Source of the DNA: Peptoniphilus stercorisuis
GTDB lineage: Bacteria > Bacillota > Clostridia > Tissierellales > Peptoniphilaceae
Length of the DNA stretch: 64,000 nucleotides
Assembly (NCBI RefSeq): GCF_017874395.1
Contig: NZ_JAGGLJ010000001.1
Coordinates: 1-64,000 of the forward strand
Direction: 5' to 3'
A program made the translations under genes and the position numbers. The notes below the pieces were generated by a model. That model was not told where the DNA came from. It worked only from the letters and a program-made list of their open reading frames with translations, and did not search any database. Positions 52,347 to 60,605 of this stretch are shown here, piece by piece (position 1 is the first letter of the stretch; the number at the start of each line of letters is the position of its first letter).

Positions 52347-54209
52347 GTGGCTCTTTTAGAAAGTTTGTATGATTATTATGAGCTTATGAATTCTTCTAGT
52401 AAGGGTTCTTTGAAGCTTACTAATTATGGTTTTTCAAATAAGAATGCTTATATTGAGATTGTTATTAATTTAGATGGTGATTTTTTATTTGCAAAAGTTG
52501 TAGATAAAAAGGATCTAAGGACTATGATACCTGTGTCAATAGAGTCTCAAAGTAGGACTAGTGGAATATTTGCTCACCCACTTTTTGATAATTTGCAGTA
52601 TTTATCTTCTGATATTGTAAATTATATTAATAAAAAAAATTGTAATAAGAAGTTATATAATGATCTTTCTAGGGGACTTTATTTTAAATCTTATTTGAAA
52701 GAGAATGAAAAGTGGATTAATTTTATTAGATATAATTCTGATGTAATTTATAATTTTGATCCTATGGAGGCTTTGATTTATTTAAGGGCAATTAATGTTT
52801 ATATTAGAAAAAAAAGTATTTTGCAAGATTTAATTAAGGAAGATGTATTGCATTTGGATAGTGAGGGCTTTTTGTCTAATTATTGTAATAGTAAAAAGAG
52901 TGATTTATCTTTAGTTATTTCAAATGTAATAAAATCTCTTGTTAGGTTTAGGGTTTTAAATAATGGTAATATTGTTGAGGTTGAAAAAAATATAAGTATC
53001 CAAAAGTCCTATGGATATTATTTGAATTTAGCTAATCCAGTTAAGGATTATGATTATATTACGGGAAAGTATATGGGAATTACGCTTAAGCATCAAAAGT
53101 GTATTTTAAATTCTTCTTCTCCAGCAAAGCTTATTTCAAGTAATGATGAGAGAAATTTTACTTTTAAGGGAAGGTTTGTTAATCCTGTTGAGGCTTTGTC
53201 TATTGGACATGAGGTAAGTGAGAAGTTACATAATTCTTTAAGATATTTAATTAATAGTAGTGGTTTTTATATATTTAGTAAAGTTTTTTTGATTTATTCT
53301 AATGAAAACTACTCTTTTCCAAATATTTTTAAAGATTGTTATTACATAGAATCTAGTTATGGAGTTTGTATTGAGTCTTTATATATTGATTATATAAATA
53401 GTAAATTTATTGAGTTTAAAGATATAAATTTTAATGATTTTGATAGTAGAATACATCTTCTAGTCTTGGATTCACCTACTGCTGGTAGGATTTCTGTAAA
53501 TTATTATAGTGAAATGCTATATGAAAATTACATTTTAAATATTGAGAAATGGTTAAAGAATACGTCTTGGGAATTTTTGAGAATAAAAAATAAAAACAAA
53601 AATTATATTTATAAGTCTCCTTCTATTAAGGAGATTATAAGGGCTTGTTGTGGTGAAAGAAAACAGGAAAATTTATACAAAAGTACTCTAGAAAGAATTT
53701 TTAGAAGTATTAGTGAGGATGAAAATATTTCAATTGATTTGTTAAATATGTTATATAGAAATGCTACTAATCCAATGCTACTTGATGATTTGTCTTGGAG
53801 GAGATTTTTGTCTACAACTTGTGCTTTTTATAAAAGTTATTATAGTAGAAAGAAAAATAGGGAATATACTTTAAATATTGATTATAAAAATACAAGTAGG
53901 GATTATTTATATGGTAGGCTTTTAGCTATTATAAATTTTTTTGAGGAAGATTTTTATAATTTACAAAAAAAAGAGGTTAAATTTACAATTGTAAAGAGAA
54001 ATATGCAGTTTTTCTCAAAAAGCCCTTGTAGAGTTTGGAATATGGTGTATAATCAATTTTTACCCTATCTAAATAATTATTATAAAGATTTAGTCGCAGA
54101 TGTGATATTGTCTTTTTCTGGTGAGGATTTTTATAATAATGGTCCATTAAATGGTGAGTTTTTACTTGGATTTTATTCTCAAGAGTATGAGATGAGAAAT
54201 AATAAATGA
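52347..54209 (+). CDS. cas8c: Cas8c (Csd1), copy 2
   Basis: About 620 residues. GTG 52347 gives MALLESLYDYYELM, in line with copy 1, and has a better spaced GAGGGGGA site than ATG 52341. Conserved blocks are VSIESQSRTSGIFAHPLFDNLQYL, YITGKYMGITLKHQKCILNSSSPAKLISSNDERNFTFKGRF and YLYGRLLAIINFFEED. It is much more diverged from copy 1 than Cas5c or Cas7c are, which points to a different PAM or anti-CRISPR escape (inference). The frame is intact. Confidence 0.92.
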   Translation: MALLESLYDYYELMNSSSKGSLKLTNYGFSNKNAYIEIVINLDGDFLFAKVVDKKDLRTMIPVSIESQSRTSGIFAHPLFDNLQYLSSDIVNYINKKNCNKKLYNDLSRGLYFKSYLKENEKWINFIRYNSDVIYNFDPMEALIYLRAINVYIRKKSILQDLIKEDVLHLDSEGFLSNYCNSKKSDLSLVISNVIKSLVRFRVLNNGNIVEVEKNISIQKSYGYYLNLANPVKDYDYITGKYMGITLKHQKCILNSSSPAKLISSNDERNFTFKGRFVNPVEALSIGHEVSEKLHNSLRYLINSSGFYIFSKVFLIYSNENYSFPNIFKDCYYIESSYGVCIESLYIDYINSKFIEFKDINFNDFDSRIHLLVLDSPTAGRISVNYYSEMLYENYILNIEKWLKNTSWEFLRIKNKNKNYIYKSPSIKEIIRACCGERKQENLYKSTLERIFRSISEDENISIDLLNMLYRNATNPMLLDDLSWRRFLSTTCAFYKSYYSRKKNREYTLNIDYKNTSRDYLYGRLLAIINFFEEDFYNLQKKEVKFTIVKRNMQFFSKSPCRVWNMVYNQFLPYLNNYYKDLVADVILSFSGEDFYNNGPLNGEFLLGFYSQEYEMRNNK

Positions 54210-54227
54210 AAATATATAGGAGTAGTT

Positions 54228-55106
54228 ATGGCCTTAGATCACAAGTATGATTTTATTATGTATGTAACAGTAAAAAAAGCCAATCCAAATGGGGATCCTT
54301 TAAATGGGAATAGACCAAGAATAGATTATGATGGATTTGGTGAAATTTCTGATGTGTGCTTAAAAAGAAAAATAAGAAATAGAATGATGGATTTAGGCGA
54401 GAGTGTCTTTGTCCAATCAAATGAAAGAAAGATTGATAATTGTAAGAGTTTACAAGAGAGATTTGAAAAAATACCAAGTCTAAAAACTGAAAGCGATCCT
54501 GATAGGATTGTAGAGATTGCAAGTAGTATTTGGACTGATGTTAGAAGTTTTGGACAGGTTTTTGCCTTTGGTAAGAATGCTAATAATAAAAAGGGTATTT
54601 CTGTTGGAATTAGAGGACCTGTAAGTATTCATACTGGAATAAGTGAAGAGGTTGTTGAGATTTCTTCTATGCAAATTACAAAATCTGTAAATAGTGTCTC
54701 TAATAAAAAAAATCCAACTATAAGATCTTCTGATACTATGGGAAATAAACATAGAGTTGAGTTTGGTACTTATAAAATTGTGGGAAGTATTAACCCGCAA
54801 CTTTCGGAGATAACTGGTTTTAATGAGAATGATGTTGAGATTCTTAAAAAGTCTTTACTGACTATTTTTGAAAATGATGCTTCTTCTTCAAGACCTGAGG
54901 GTAGTATGGAGGTTAGTAGACTTTATTGGTTTAAACATAAAAGTAAAATTGGAGATTATCCTGCCTCAAAAGTGCATAAATGTGTTAAACTAGAGATACA
55001 AGATCCAAATTTAAAAGATTTTAATAGGTATAGAATAGTAGAAAATATACCTAATACCTTTGAAAGAAATGAAAAAGGTGACTTAGTAGAATTGAATTAT
55101 AAATAA
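54228..55106 (+). CDS. cas7c: Cas7c (Csd2), copy 2
   Basis: The product is 292 residues. DFIMYVTVKKANPNGDPLNGNRPRIDYDGFGEISDVCLKRKIRN, DVRSFGQVFAFGKNANNKKGISVGIRGPVSIHTG and SSRPEGSMEVSRLYWFKH match copy 1. An 8-residue insert (NANNKKGI) is present after FAFGK. ATG 54228 follows TAGGAGTAG. No cas4, cas1 or cas2 follows; 41 bases after the stop a group of degenerate repeats begins. Confidence 0.95.
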   Translation: MALDHKYDFIMYVTVKKANPNGDPLNGNRPRIDYDGFGEISDVCLKRKIRNRMMDLGESVFVQSNERKIDNCKSLQERFEKIPSLKTESDPDRIVEIASSIWTDVRSFGQVFAFGKNANNKKGISVGIRGPVSIHTGISEEVVEISSMQITKSVNSVSNKKNPTIRSSDTMGNKHRVEFGTYKIVGSINPQLSEITGFNENDVEILKKSLLTIFENDASSSRPEGSMEVSRLYWFKHKSKIGDYPASKVHKCVKLEIQDPNLKDFNRYRIVENIPNTFERNEKGDLVELNYK

Positions 55107-55147
55107 TACTTATATTTTTACTATATTAGGATCTTGCTTAGGATATA

Positions 55148-55372
55148 GTCGCACCTTTTTAGGTGCGTGGATAAAAATATCACATATTATATGTGAAAAT
55201 AAAGCAATTGTCGCATCATTAGATGTGTGGATTAAAACAACTTTTCCCCAAGCCGTAAGGCCGCATCCTGCTTAATTAGATAAGCCCGTATATGATACAC
55301 TTTTCCCCCTATAGCGATGTTAAACAACGATATATTAAGTGTAGTTTTAAGTGGGGTGCGTGGATTTAAATG
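55148..55372 (+). CRISPR. Degenerate mini-array behind the second effector cassette
   Basis: Unit 1 (55148-55178) is a GTCGCACCT / AGGTGCGTGG hairpin repeat ending AAAAAT. Unit 2 (55210-55238) is GTCGCATC / GATGTGTGGATTAAAAC, where a C-G pair of the stem is replaced by T-A, so the hairpin survives. They are 31 nt apart; the intervening text contains CACATATTATATGTG, itself near-palindromic. A third 3' half (GGGGTGCGTGGATTTAAAT) ends at about 55372 after 107 bases of comparatively GC-rich DNA with ACTTTTCCCC twice. All differ from the 33-nt repeat of the main array. Either a dead array or a crRNA-like RNA. Confidence 0.75.
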
Positions 55373-55447
55373 TTATTATTATATTGAAAAATTATTTTTT
55401 AATATGCATTATTAATTTTGGATATTTTCAATTTTAATAATGATAAT

Positions 55448-55477
55448 AAAAAAAGCAGTTATATAACTGCTTTTTTT
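55448..55477. terminator. Bidirectional terminator
   Basis: A perfect 30-base palindrome (AAAAAAAGCAGTTAT/ATAACTGCTTTTTTT) closes the CRISPR region on one side and the 55476-56390 operon on the other. Confidence 0.85.
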
Positions 55478-55670
55478 ATTTGTTTAAATTTTTAATTAGT
55501 AAAATTATATTAAGTATTATTCCTACAAAGAAAAAAATATATGCCATTGGAATTAAAAAGAAAGGTTCTATTAAAAATCCATTTGTATCAATATAAGATC
55601 CTTTGATATTATATGAAATAAAACAAATTGCTGTTAGTATAAATGGTATAAATCTAATTATTTTTTTCAT
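55476..55670 (-). CDS. Small two-helix membrane protein
   Basis: The product is 64 residues with two hydrophobic helices (about 6-20 and 38-60). ATG 55670 lies within the end of the HTH gene (17-base overlap), so it is the third gene of the regulator operon. No family recognised. Confidence 0.65.
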   Translation of the reverse strand: MKKIIRFIPFILTAICFISYNIKGSYIDTNGFLIEPFFLIPMAYIFFFVGIILNIILLIKNLNK

Positions 55671-55881
55671 TACTATTATCCTCTATATATTCTAAAATAT
55701 CTCCTGGGCTGCAATCTAGCGCTTTACATATACTATCAAGTGTTGAAAATCTAATTGCACGAGCTTTTTGGTTTTTTAAATTTGAAAGGTTTGCCATTGT
55801 AATGCCCACTTTTTCAGATAGTTCTGTAAGTGTAATATTTCTTTTTTCCATAATTTTATCTAAGTTTACAATTATAGCCAT
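55654..55881 (-). CDS. YozG-type XRE helix-turn-helix regulator
   Basis: The product is 75 residues, almost entirely one helix-turn-helix domain: IMEKRNITLTELSEKVGITMANLSNLKNQKARAIRFSTLDSICKALDCSPGDILEYI. This single-domain type is regularly paired with DUF2975 membrane proteins. It starts at ATG 55881, 8 bases after its partner. It probably binds the ATCGTTT sites of the operon promoter (inference). Confidence 0.85.
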   Translation of the reverse strand: MAIIVNLDKIMEKRNITLTELSEKVGITMANLSNLKNQKARAIRFSTLDSICKALDCSPGDILEYIEDNSNEKNN

Positions 55882-55889
55882 TTTATCAC

Positions 55890-56390
55890 CTACACTGTAA
55901 GGTCATTTTCTTCTTTTATAGCTATTGCATTTTCGTAGAATTTTGCTGCTATAAAAAATAAAAGAGAAAGTACAATTCCTAAAAAAGGAAGGATTATTGA
56001 TGGGATTATTGTAAATGCATATAAAAATATATTAAATCCATAATATAAAAATATATTTATTAATGGATATAGTACTGATAAGATTAAAAATATTAAGGAT
56101 ATATTTTCTAGTTTTTTTACAATAATACTATTATAGTAATTTTCTTTTTTTAAGAGATTTACAATTTTATTTAAATGAAAAATTATAATTGTATAGGGGA
56201 TAGAAAGTGTATAAAAGGAGATTATTCCTATTATGAAACTTTTTTGTTTTGGTATTGCTATTAGACTACTATCTCCATAGAGTACTTTTAAAAATGTAGT
56301 AAATATTCCTGGAAATAAAAGAAGTCCAAGAATAGTAAATGCTAAACCTATTTTAACTAAATAATAAAGTATGTTATTAGCTTTTTTCAT
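55890..56390 (-). CDS. DUF2975 membrane protein
   Basis: The product is 166 residues with four hydrophobic segments in the DUF2975 pattern; a cytoplasmic loop after the second holds FHLNKIVNLLKKENYYNSIIVKKLENIS. The end is charged (IAIKEENDLTV). The family is always found beside YozG-like regulators and is of unknown function, possibly sensing or being controlled by them. ATG 56390 follows AAGGAGG. Confidence 0.8.
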   Translation of the reverse strand: MKKANNILYYLVKIGLAFTILGLLLFPGIFTTFLKVLYGDSSLIAIPKQKSFIIGIISFYTLSIPYTIIIFHLNKIVNLLKKENYYNSIIVKKLENISLIFLILSVLYPLINIFLYYGFNIFLYAFTIIPSIILPFLGIVLSLLFFIAAKFYENAIAIKEENDLTV

Positions 56391-56401
56391 ATTGCCTCCT
56401 T

Positions 56402-56448
56402 ATCGTTTAACGATAAATAAATTATAGCATAGTTTTATCGTTTGTCAA
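56402..56448 (-). promoter_or_regulatory. Promoter of the DUF2975-HTH operon with ATCGTTT operator sites
   Basis: On the minus strand TTGACA (56443-56448) and TATAAT (56421-56426), 16 bp apart, form a near-consensus promoter. ATCGTTTAACGAT (56402-56414) is a near-perfect palindrome between -10 and the ribosome binding site, and a half site ATCGTTT (56438-56444) overlaps the -35. Two sites covering start and -35 suit a repressor, most simply the YozG-type protein of the operon. Confidence 0.65.
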
Positions 56449-56464
56449 TAAATTTTGCATAAAA

Positions 56465-56488
56465 AAAGAAGTGATTAATCACTTCTTT
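56465..56488 (-). terminator. Rho-independent terminator
   Basis: The perfect palindrome AAAGAAGTGATT/AATCACTTCTTT overlaps the end of the alpha/beta hydrolase gene and is followed on the minus strand by a T-run. Confidence 0.8.
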
Positions 56489-57369
56489 AAATAATCTAAT
56501 AGTATTTTATAGACTTCATCTTTTTCTTTTTCATTTAATATTTCATGACGCATATTTTTTAAAAACTTAAATTTAATATTTTTAAATCCTGCATTTTTAT
56601 AAATTTTATAAACTTTTAAGACACCTTTTTTAAAGTTTCCAACGGGATCTTCTGCTCCTGATATAAATAATATTTCTGTAGATTTATTGCTTTTATTAAG
56701 TCTATTTTTATTATTTATTTTTAGAAGGCAGTTTGCAAGAGTTTTATATCCATTTACTGTAAAGTCAAAGTTACAATAGGGATCATTTTCAAAGGATTTT
56801 ATATTTTCTTCATTAAAACTAATCCAGTCATGTTTATTTCCTTTGACCATTCTTGCAAATTTATTAGTAGTAAGATTAACTAAAAGTTTACTTGTATATT
56901 TTTCACCTTTTAAAATGGCGATAATACTAGATAGTGTTTTTAATGTGAAGGCTGAGATATTATTTATATATCCAGTTCCCATTAAAACTATTTTTTCTGT
57001 ATTATATTTTGAAATATAGTATCTCAATATAAAAGATCCCATACTATGACCGATATAGACTATTGGTAGGTCGTATTTTTCTTTTAATATTAGAGATAGT
57101 TTATTTACATCATCTACTGCATATTCAATTGTATCTCCTGTGCCAAAATATCCAAGATAATCTGTAGATTTGCCATGACCTAAGTGGTCATTTCCAGCAA
57201 ATATTATATTGTGAGCATTTAAAAATTCTGCAAATTCTTCGTATCTTTCTATATGTTCGCACATGCCATGAAGCATTTGAACAATTAAAGTAGGTTTTTC
57301 GCAGTCATATATTAAGGCACGAATGTCATTTTTTTTATTTGAGGATTTAAAATATATTTCATTTTTCAT
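56479..57369 (-). CDS. Alpha/beta hydrolase (monoacylglycerol-lipase/lysophospholipase-like)
   Basis: The product is 296 residues without signal peptide. HGMCEHIERYEEFAEFL is the oxyanion-side motif, GNDHLGHGKSTDYLGYFG the second conserved block, YIGHSMGSFILRYY the nucleophile elbow (GHSMG, about residue 110). The acid is probably Asp in ISGAEDPVGNFKKG and the base His in KNMRHEILNE. It likely cleaves acyl esters of glycerolipids in the cytoplasm. It is the last gene of a minus-strand group with surE and walJ. Confidence 0.85.
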   Translation of the reverse strand: MKNEIYFKSSNKKNDIRALIYDCEKPTLIVQMLHGMCEHIERYEEFAEFLNAHNIIFAGNDHLGHGKSTDYLGYFGTGDTIEYAVDDVNKLSLILKEKYDLPIVYIGHSMGSFILRYYISKYNTEKIVLMGTGYINNISAFTLKTLSSIIAILKGEKYTSKLLVNLTTNKFARMVKGNKHDWISFNEENIKSFENDPYCNFDFTVNGYKTLANCLLKINNKNRLNKSNKSTEILFISGAEDPVGNFKKGVLKVYKIYKNAGFKNIKFKFLKNMRHEILNEKEKDEVYKILLDYLKK

Positions 57370-57388
57370 AGTTTTTATTTTTTCTCAT

Positions 57389-57694
57389 TTATATTAGGTA
57401 AATTAAGTTAAAGTAATATCCGAAACTTGCAAACATTATAAAATAAATAGCTAATGATACAATTCTTTCAAAGTTAATTTTGTATTTATTAATATAAAGT
57501 TCTACTAAGCTAACTATACTTGAAAATATTAAAACAAGCAAGCTTGCTTCTAAAAGTCCCATTATTACAAAAAATACTATTTTTCCATTTGTAACAATAT
57601 CACATAAAAATGTGAAACTTACAGCAATAACTAAACATATAGCAAAAATAATTTCTGCTAATTTTTCTCTCTTCTTCCAAAGCTTAACGTTCAT
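57389..57694 (-). CDS. Small membrane protein, unknown
   Basis: The product is 101 residues with three hydrophobic helices (about 13-30, 37-60 and 76-98) and a basic N-terminus (MNVKLWKKREK). ATG 57694 lies directly before the end of surE (1-base gap), so the two are coupled. I do not recognise the family. Confidence 0.7.
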   Translation of the reverse strand: MNVKLWKKREKLAEIIFAICLVIAVSFTFLCDIVTNGKIVFFVIMGLLEASLLVLIFSSIVSLVELYINKYKINFERIVSLAIYFIMFASFGYYFNLIYLI

Positions 57695-57695
57695 T

Positions 57696-58442
57696 TTATT
57701 TCATATACTCCCTTAATGATTTTAGTAATGAGTCGCTTGTCAAATCATAAAGTAGTGGTGTAACTGTAGCATAACCATTTTCTAAATAGTGTCTATCAGT
57801 ATTTTCTTTATTTTCACTTTTATTTCTACCATGAAGCTCTAGTGAATATCCATTTTCTATTTTAAATGTAGTGTATTTGTCCATTACAGAGCCACCAATT
57901 TTGCAAGTTTTAATACCTTTTAAGTCTTCATATTCAAGTTTTGGTGCATTTACATTTAAGACTATTGCATCATTAATTTGACTATGAACTTTTTCAAAAA
58001 TTTCAATTGCAACTTTTGATGCAGTTTTATAATTAGTATTTTCTCTATTATATTGTGCTGAAACAGCAATTGATGGTATTCTAAATACATTTGCTTCTAT
58101 AGCTGCTGAAACTGTACCTGAGTACAATATGTCCATACCAGCATTATATCCAAGATTGCATCCTGAAAAGCAATAGTCAAACTTATTGCCATATATTTCA
58201 AGTGCTGCTCTTACACAATCAGCTGGTGTTCCTGATACGCTATATGCATCTAAATTTATTTCTTCAATGTGAACTTTTTTTACGATTAATTTTTTCATTA
58301 ATGTAATAGCATGGCTCTTTCCAGAATTTTGTTTTTCTGGTGCTACAATTGTTACATTATAGCCTTTTTCTAATAATTGTCTTCCAAGTTCAGCTATTCC
58401 TGGTGCAAAAACTCCATCATCATTTGTTAATAATATATTCAT
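57696..58442 (-). CDS. surE: 5'/3'-nucleotidase SurE
   Basis: The product is 248 residues. LLTNDDGVFAPGI at the N-terminus (metal-binding Asp pair), APEKQNSGKSHAIT (Ser and Asn ligands), YSVSGTPADCV and GCNLGYNAGMDILYSGTVSAAIEA are all SurE motifs. It removes phosphate from nucleoside monophosphates in a metal-dependent way. It lies 13 bases behind walJ. Confidence 0.93.
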   Translation of the reverse strand: MNILLTNDDGVFAPGIAELGRQLLEKGYNVTIVAPEKQNSGKSHAITLMKKLIVKKVHIEEINLDAYSVSGTPADCVRAALEIYGNKFDYCFSGCNLGYNAGMDILYSGTVSAAIEANVFRIPSIAVSAQYNRENTNYKTASKVAIEIFEKVHSQINDAIVLNVNAPKLEYEDLKGIKTCKIGGSVMDKYTTFKIENGYSLELHGRNKSENKENTDRHYLENGYATVTPLLYDLTSDSLLKSLREYMK

Positions 58443-58455
58443 TTAAGCCCCCTTA

Positions 58456-59241
58456 TTATAGTTCATACATAGTAGATGCACATTCTCTTTTGGCAACTTC
58501 TAAAATATAATCAGTTCCTTCGTTTATGTTTTTATTTAAAAGAGAATTTCTTACAGTTCTTGATGCAACACTAGGTAGATTATTGTCCTCTGATAAATGT
58601 GAAAGCATAACAATTTCTTTATTTCTTTTTAAAAGTTTTTGTAGCATATTTGATGTATTTTCATTTGATAGATGTCCATGATTAGATAAAATTCTTTGCT
58701 TTAAGGACCAAGGATAACTTCCACTTAAAAGCATTTCTTTATCGTGATTTGCCTCAATAAAATAAAGGTCTGAATCAGATATTTTTTCCATTATATTTTG
58801 GTCAACAAAGCCTGTATCTGTTACAAGTGATATTTTTTTATTTCCAGTGATAGTAAAACAACTACCTTTTGAACAGTCGTGAAAAGAATTAATAGGTTCT
58901 ATATATAGATCTTTATATTGAAATGGTTTTTCGTTTTCAAAAAAGAAAACATTGTTTGGATCTATTTCCTTTGTAGTAGGAATCATTGAATTAAAAGTAT
59001 CTTCATTTGTAAAAACTTTTAATTTATGTCTTCTAGCAAGTACACCAACACCCTTAACATGGTCAATATGCTCATGTGTTACAAATATTGCATCAATAGA
59101 TTTTATATCTACATTAATACTGTCTAAAAGATTTTCTACTTTTTTTCCAGAAAGGCCGGCATCTATTAAAATTTTTGTATCTTTGTACTCAATGTATTCA
59201 CAATTTCCACTAGATCCGCTAGCAAGCGAACAAAATTTCAT
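58456..59241 (-). CDS. walJ: WalJ/YycJ metallo-beta-lactamase-fold exonuclease
   Basis: The product is 261 residues. FCSLASGSSGNCEYIEY is the YycJ start, THEHIDHVKGV (about residue 57) the HxHxDH metal motif, and LVTDTG and SHLSEDNN later ligands. WalJ belongs to the WalRK regulon and is usually in the same operon as walR-walK-yycH-yycI; here the lrgAB genes separate it from yycI. ATG 59241 follows GGAGGTAATGAC. Confidence 0.88.
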   Translation of the reverse strand: MKFCSLASGSSGNCEYIEYKDTKILIDAGLSGKKVENLLDSINVDIKSIDAIFVTHEHIDHVKGVGVLARRHKLKVFTNEDTFNSMIPTTKEIDPNNVFFFENEKPFQYKDLYIEPINSFHDCSKGSCFTITGNKKISLVTDTGFVDQNIMEKISDSDLYFIEANHDKEMLLSGSYPWSLKQRILSNHGHLSNENTSNMLQKLLKRNKEIVMLSHLSEDNNLPSVASRTVRNSLLNKNINEGTDYILEVAKRECASTMYEL

Positions 59242-59425
59242 GTCATTACCTCCAGAAGATTATTCTAACACATAGTATTATTTTTGTTAACAAAAAATAC
59301 TTAAATTTGAAAAATTGTTTATTTTAAGGGATTTGCTTAGGATGTATTGAAAAACATTCAATTAACAAGTATAATTTTATATTAATAGAAGTTATTTATT
59401 TAATATGAAAGAAAGAAGGGGAAGT

Positions 59426-59785
59426 ATGAGTGTTTTAGCTCAAATAGGTGTTTTAATGGTATCCCTTTTAGTCGGTACGCTTTTACGACTGGTAATACCA
59501 TTTCCAATACCTGCAACTGTTTACGGAATGATAGTATTATTTATATTATTAAAAATCAATGTAGTAAAGGTTGAAAAGATAGAACCTGTATCTAGTAGAT
59601 TACTTGCAAACCTTGCCTTTTTATTTGTTCCAGCTGGTGTTGGAATGATAACAGAGTTTAAAACTCTAGAGGGAAGTTTAGTAAAGGTTTTATTAATTAT
59701 AATAATAAGTAATATTATTACTTTTATTGTAACTGGGCATGTAGTTCAGTTTATTCAAAGGAGGTTGAAGAAGGAAAATGACTAA
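59426..59785 (+). CDS. CidA/LrgA-family protein, pair 1
   Basis: The product is about 119 residues. ATG 59426 has AAGGGGAAG upstream; an earlier ATG 59405 in the same frame has none. There are four hydrophobic helices with LLRLVIPFPIPATVYGMIVLFILL and LFVPAGVGMI, the LrgA/CidA (holin-like) signatures. It partners the following lrgB gene, overlapping it by 8 bases. Newer work links LrgAB to pyruvate or metabolite transport as well as to autolysis. Confidence 0.88.
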   Translation: MSVLAQIGVLMVSLLVGTLLRLVIPFPIPATVYGMIVLFILLKINVVKVEKIEPVSSRLLANLAFLFVPAGVGMITEFKTLEGSLVKVLLIIIISNIITFIVTGHVVQFIQRRLKKEND

Positions 59786-60458
59786 TAATCCTTTTTTTGG
59801 AATTTTACTTGCGATTATTACTTATGAATTCGGAGCATATCTTGCTAGAAAGACTAAATCTCCAATTGCAAATCCGCTTTTGATTTCTATAATGCTTTCA
59901 ATTGCATTTCTTCAAATCTTTAAGATCCCATATGAAGATTTTAAGATGGGTGGAGAGTATATTAAGTTTTTATTAGGACCTGCTACAGTTTGTATGGTAG
60001 TACCACTTTATAAAAAACTAGACATTTTAAAGAAAAATATAGTAGCTGTATTAGGTGGTATTTTTGCAGGTGGACTAACTTCACTAATTACTGTTTTAGT
60101 TATGTCAAAGGCATTTAATTTAAATACTGAATTAATTTATTCAATATTACCTAAATCAATTACTACTGCTATTGGTGTTGATGTTGCTGCTGAGTTTGGA
60201 GGACTTCCAGCTATTGCTGCTTTTGCAATTGTTTTAACTGGAGTTTTTGGAGCTGTTGCAGGACCTTCAATATTAAAGGCTGTAAAGGTAAAAGATCCTG
60301 TCGCTGTTGGTATTGCTATGGGAACTGCATCTCATGCTGTTGGAACTTCAAAGGCTATGGAGCTTGGAGAAGAAGAAGGAGCAATGAGTGGTTTATGTAT
60401 TGGAATTTGTGGAATAATAACAGTTCTTTTAATGCCAATATTTGTAAGCCTAGTTTAA
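59778..60458 (+). CDS. LrgB/CidB-family membrane protein, pair 1
   Basis: The product is 226 residues with several hydrophobic helices. KSPIANPLLISI, FLLGPATVCMVVPLYK, PKSITTAIGVDVAAEFGG, GTASHAVGTSKAMELGEEEGAMSGL are LrgB signatures. Ribosome binding site and start (AGGAAAATG) lie in the end of the lrgA gene. A terminator follows at 60470. Confidence 0.9.
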   Translation: MTNNPFFGILLAIITYEFGAYLARKTKSPIANPLLISIMLSIAFLQIFKIPYEDFKMGGEYIKFLLGPATVCMVVPLYKKLDILKKNIVAVLGGIFAGGLTSLITVLVMSKAFNLNTELIYSILPKSITTAIGVDVAAEFGGLPAIAAFAIVLTGVFGAVAGPSILKAVKVKDPVAVGIAMGTASHAVGTSKAMELGEEEGAMSGLCIGICGIITVLLMPIFVSLV

Positions 60459-60469
60459 TTAAAAGATAG

Positions 60470-60508
60470 AATGTATTTATTATTAATTTAATAAATACAT
60501 TTTTTTTG
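60470..60508 (+). terminator. Rho-independent terminator
   Basis: AATGTATTTATTA pairs perfectly with TAATAAATACATT and a T-run follows. It separates the two lrgAB pairs, so pair 2 has its own promoter in 60509-60600. Confidence 0.8.
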
Positions 60509-60605
60509 TGATTTTTTATGATTTATGAAAATATTTTCTTGAAATGTTGAAAAATACACATTATACTATTATTGAGTTAATTTATAATTTAGCGAAGGGA
60601 GAAAT

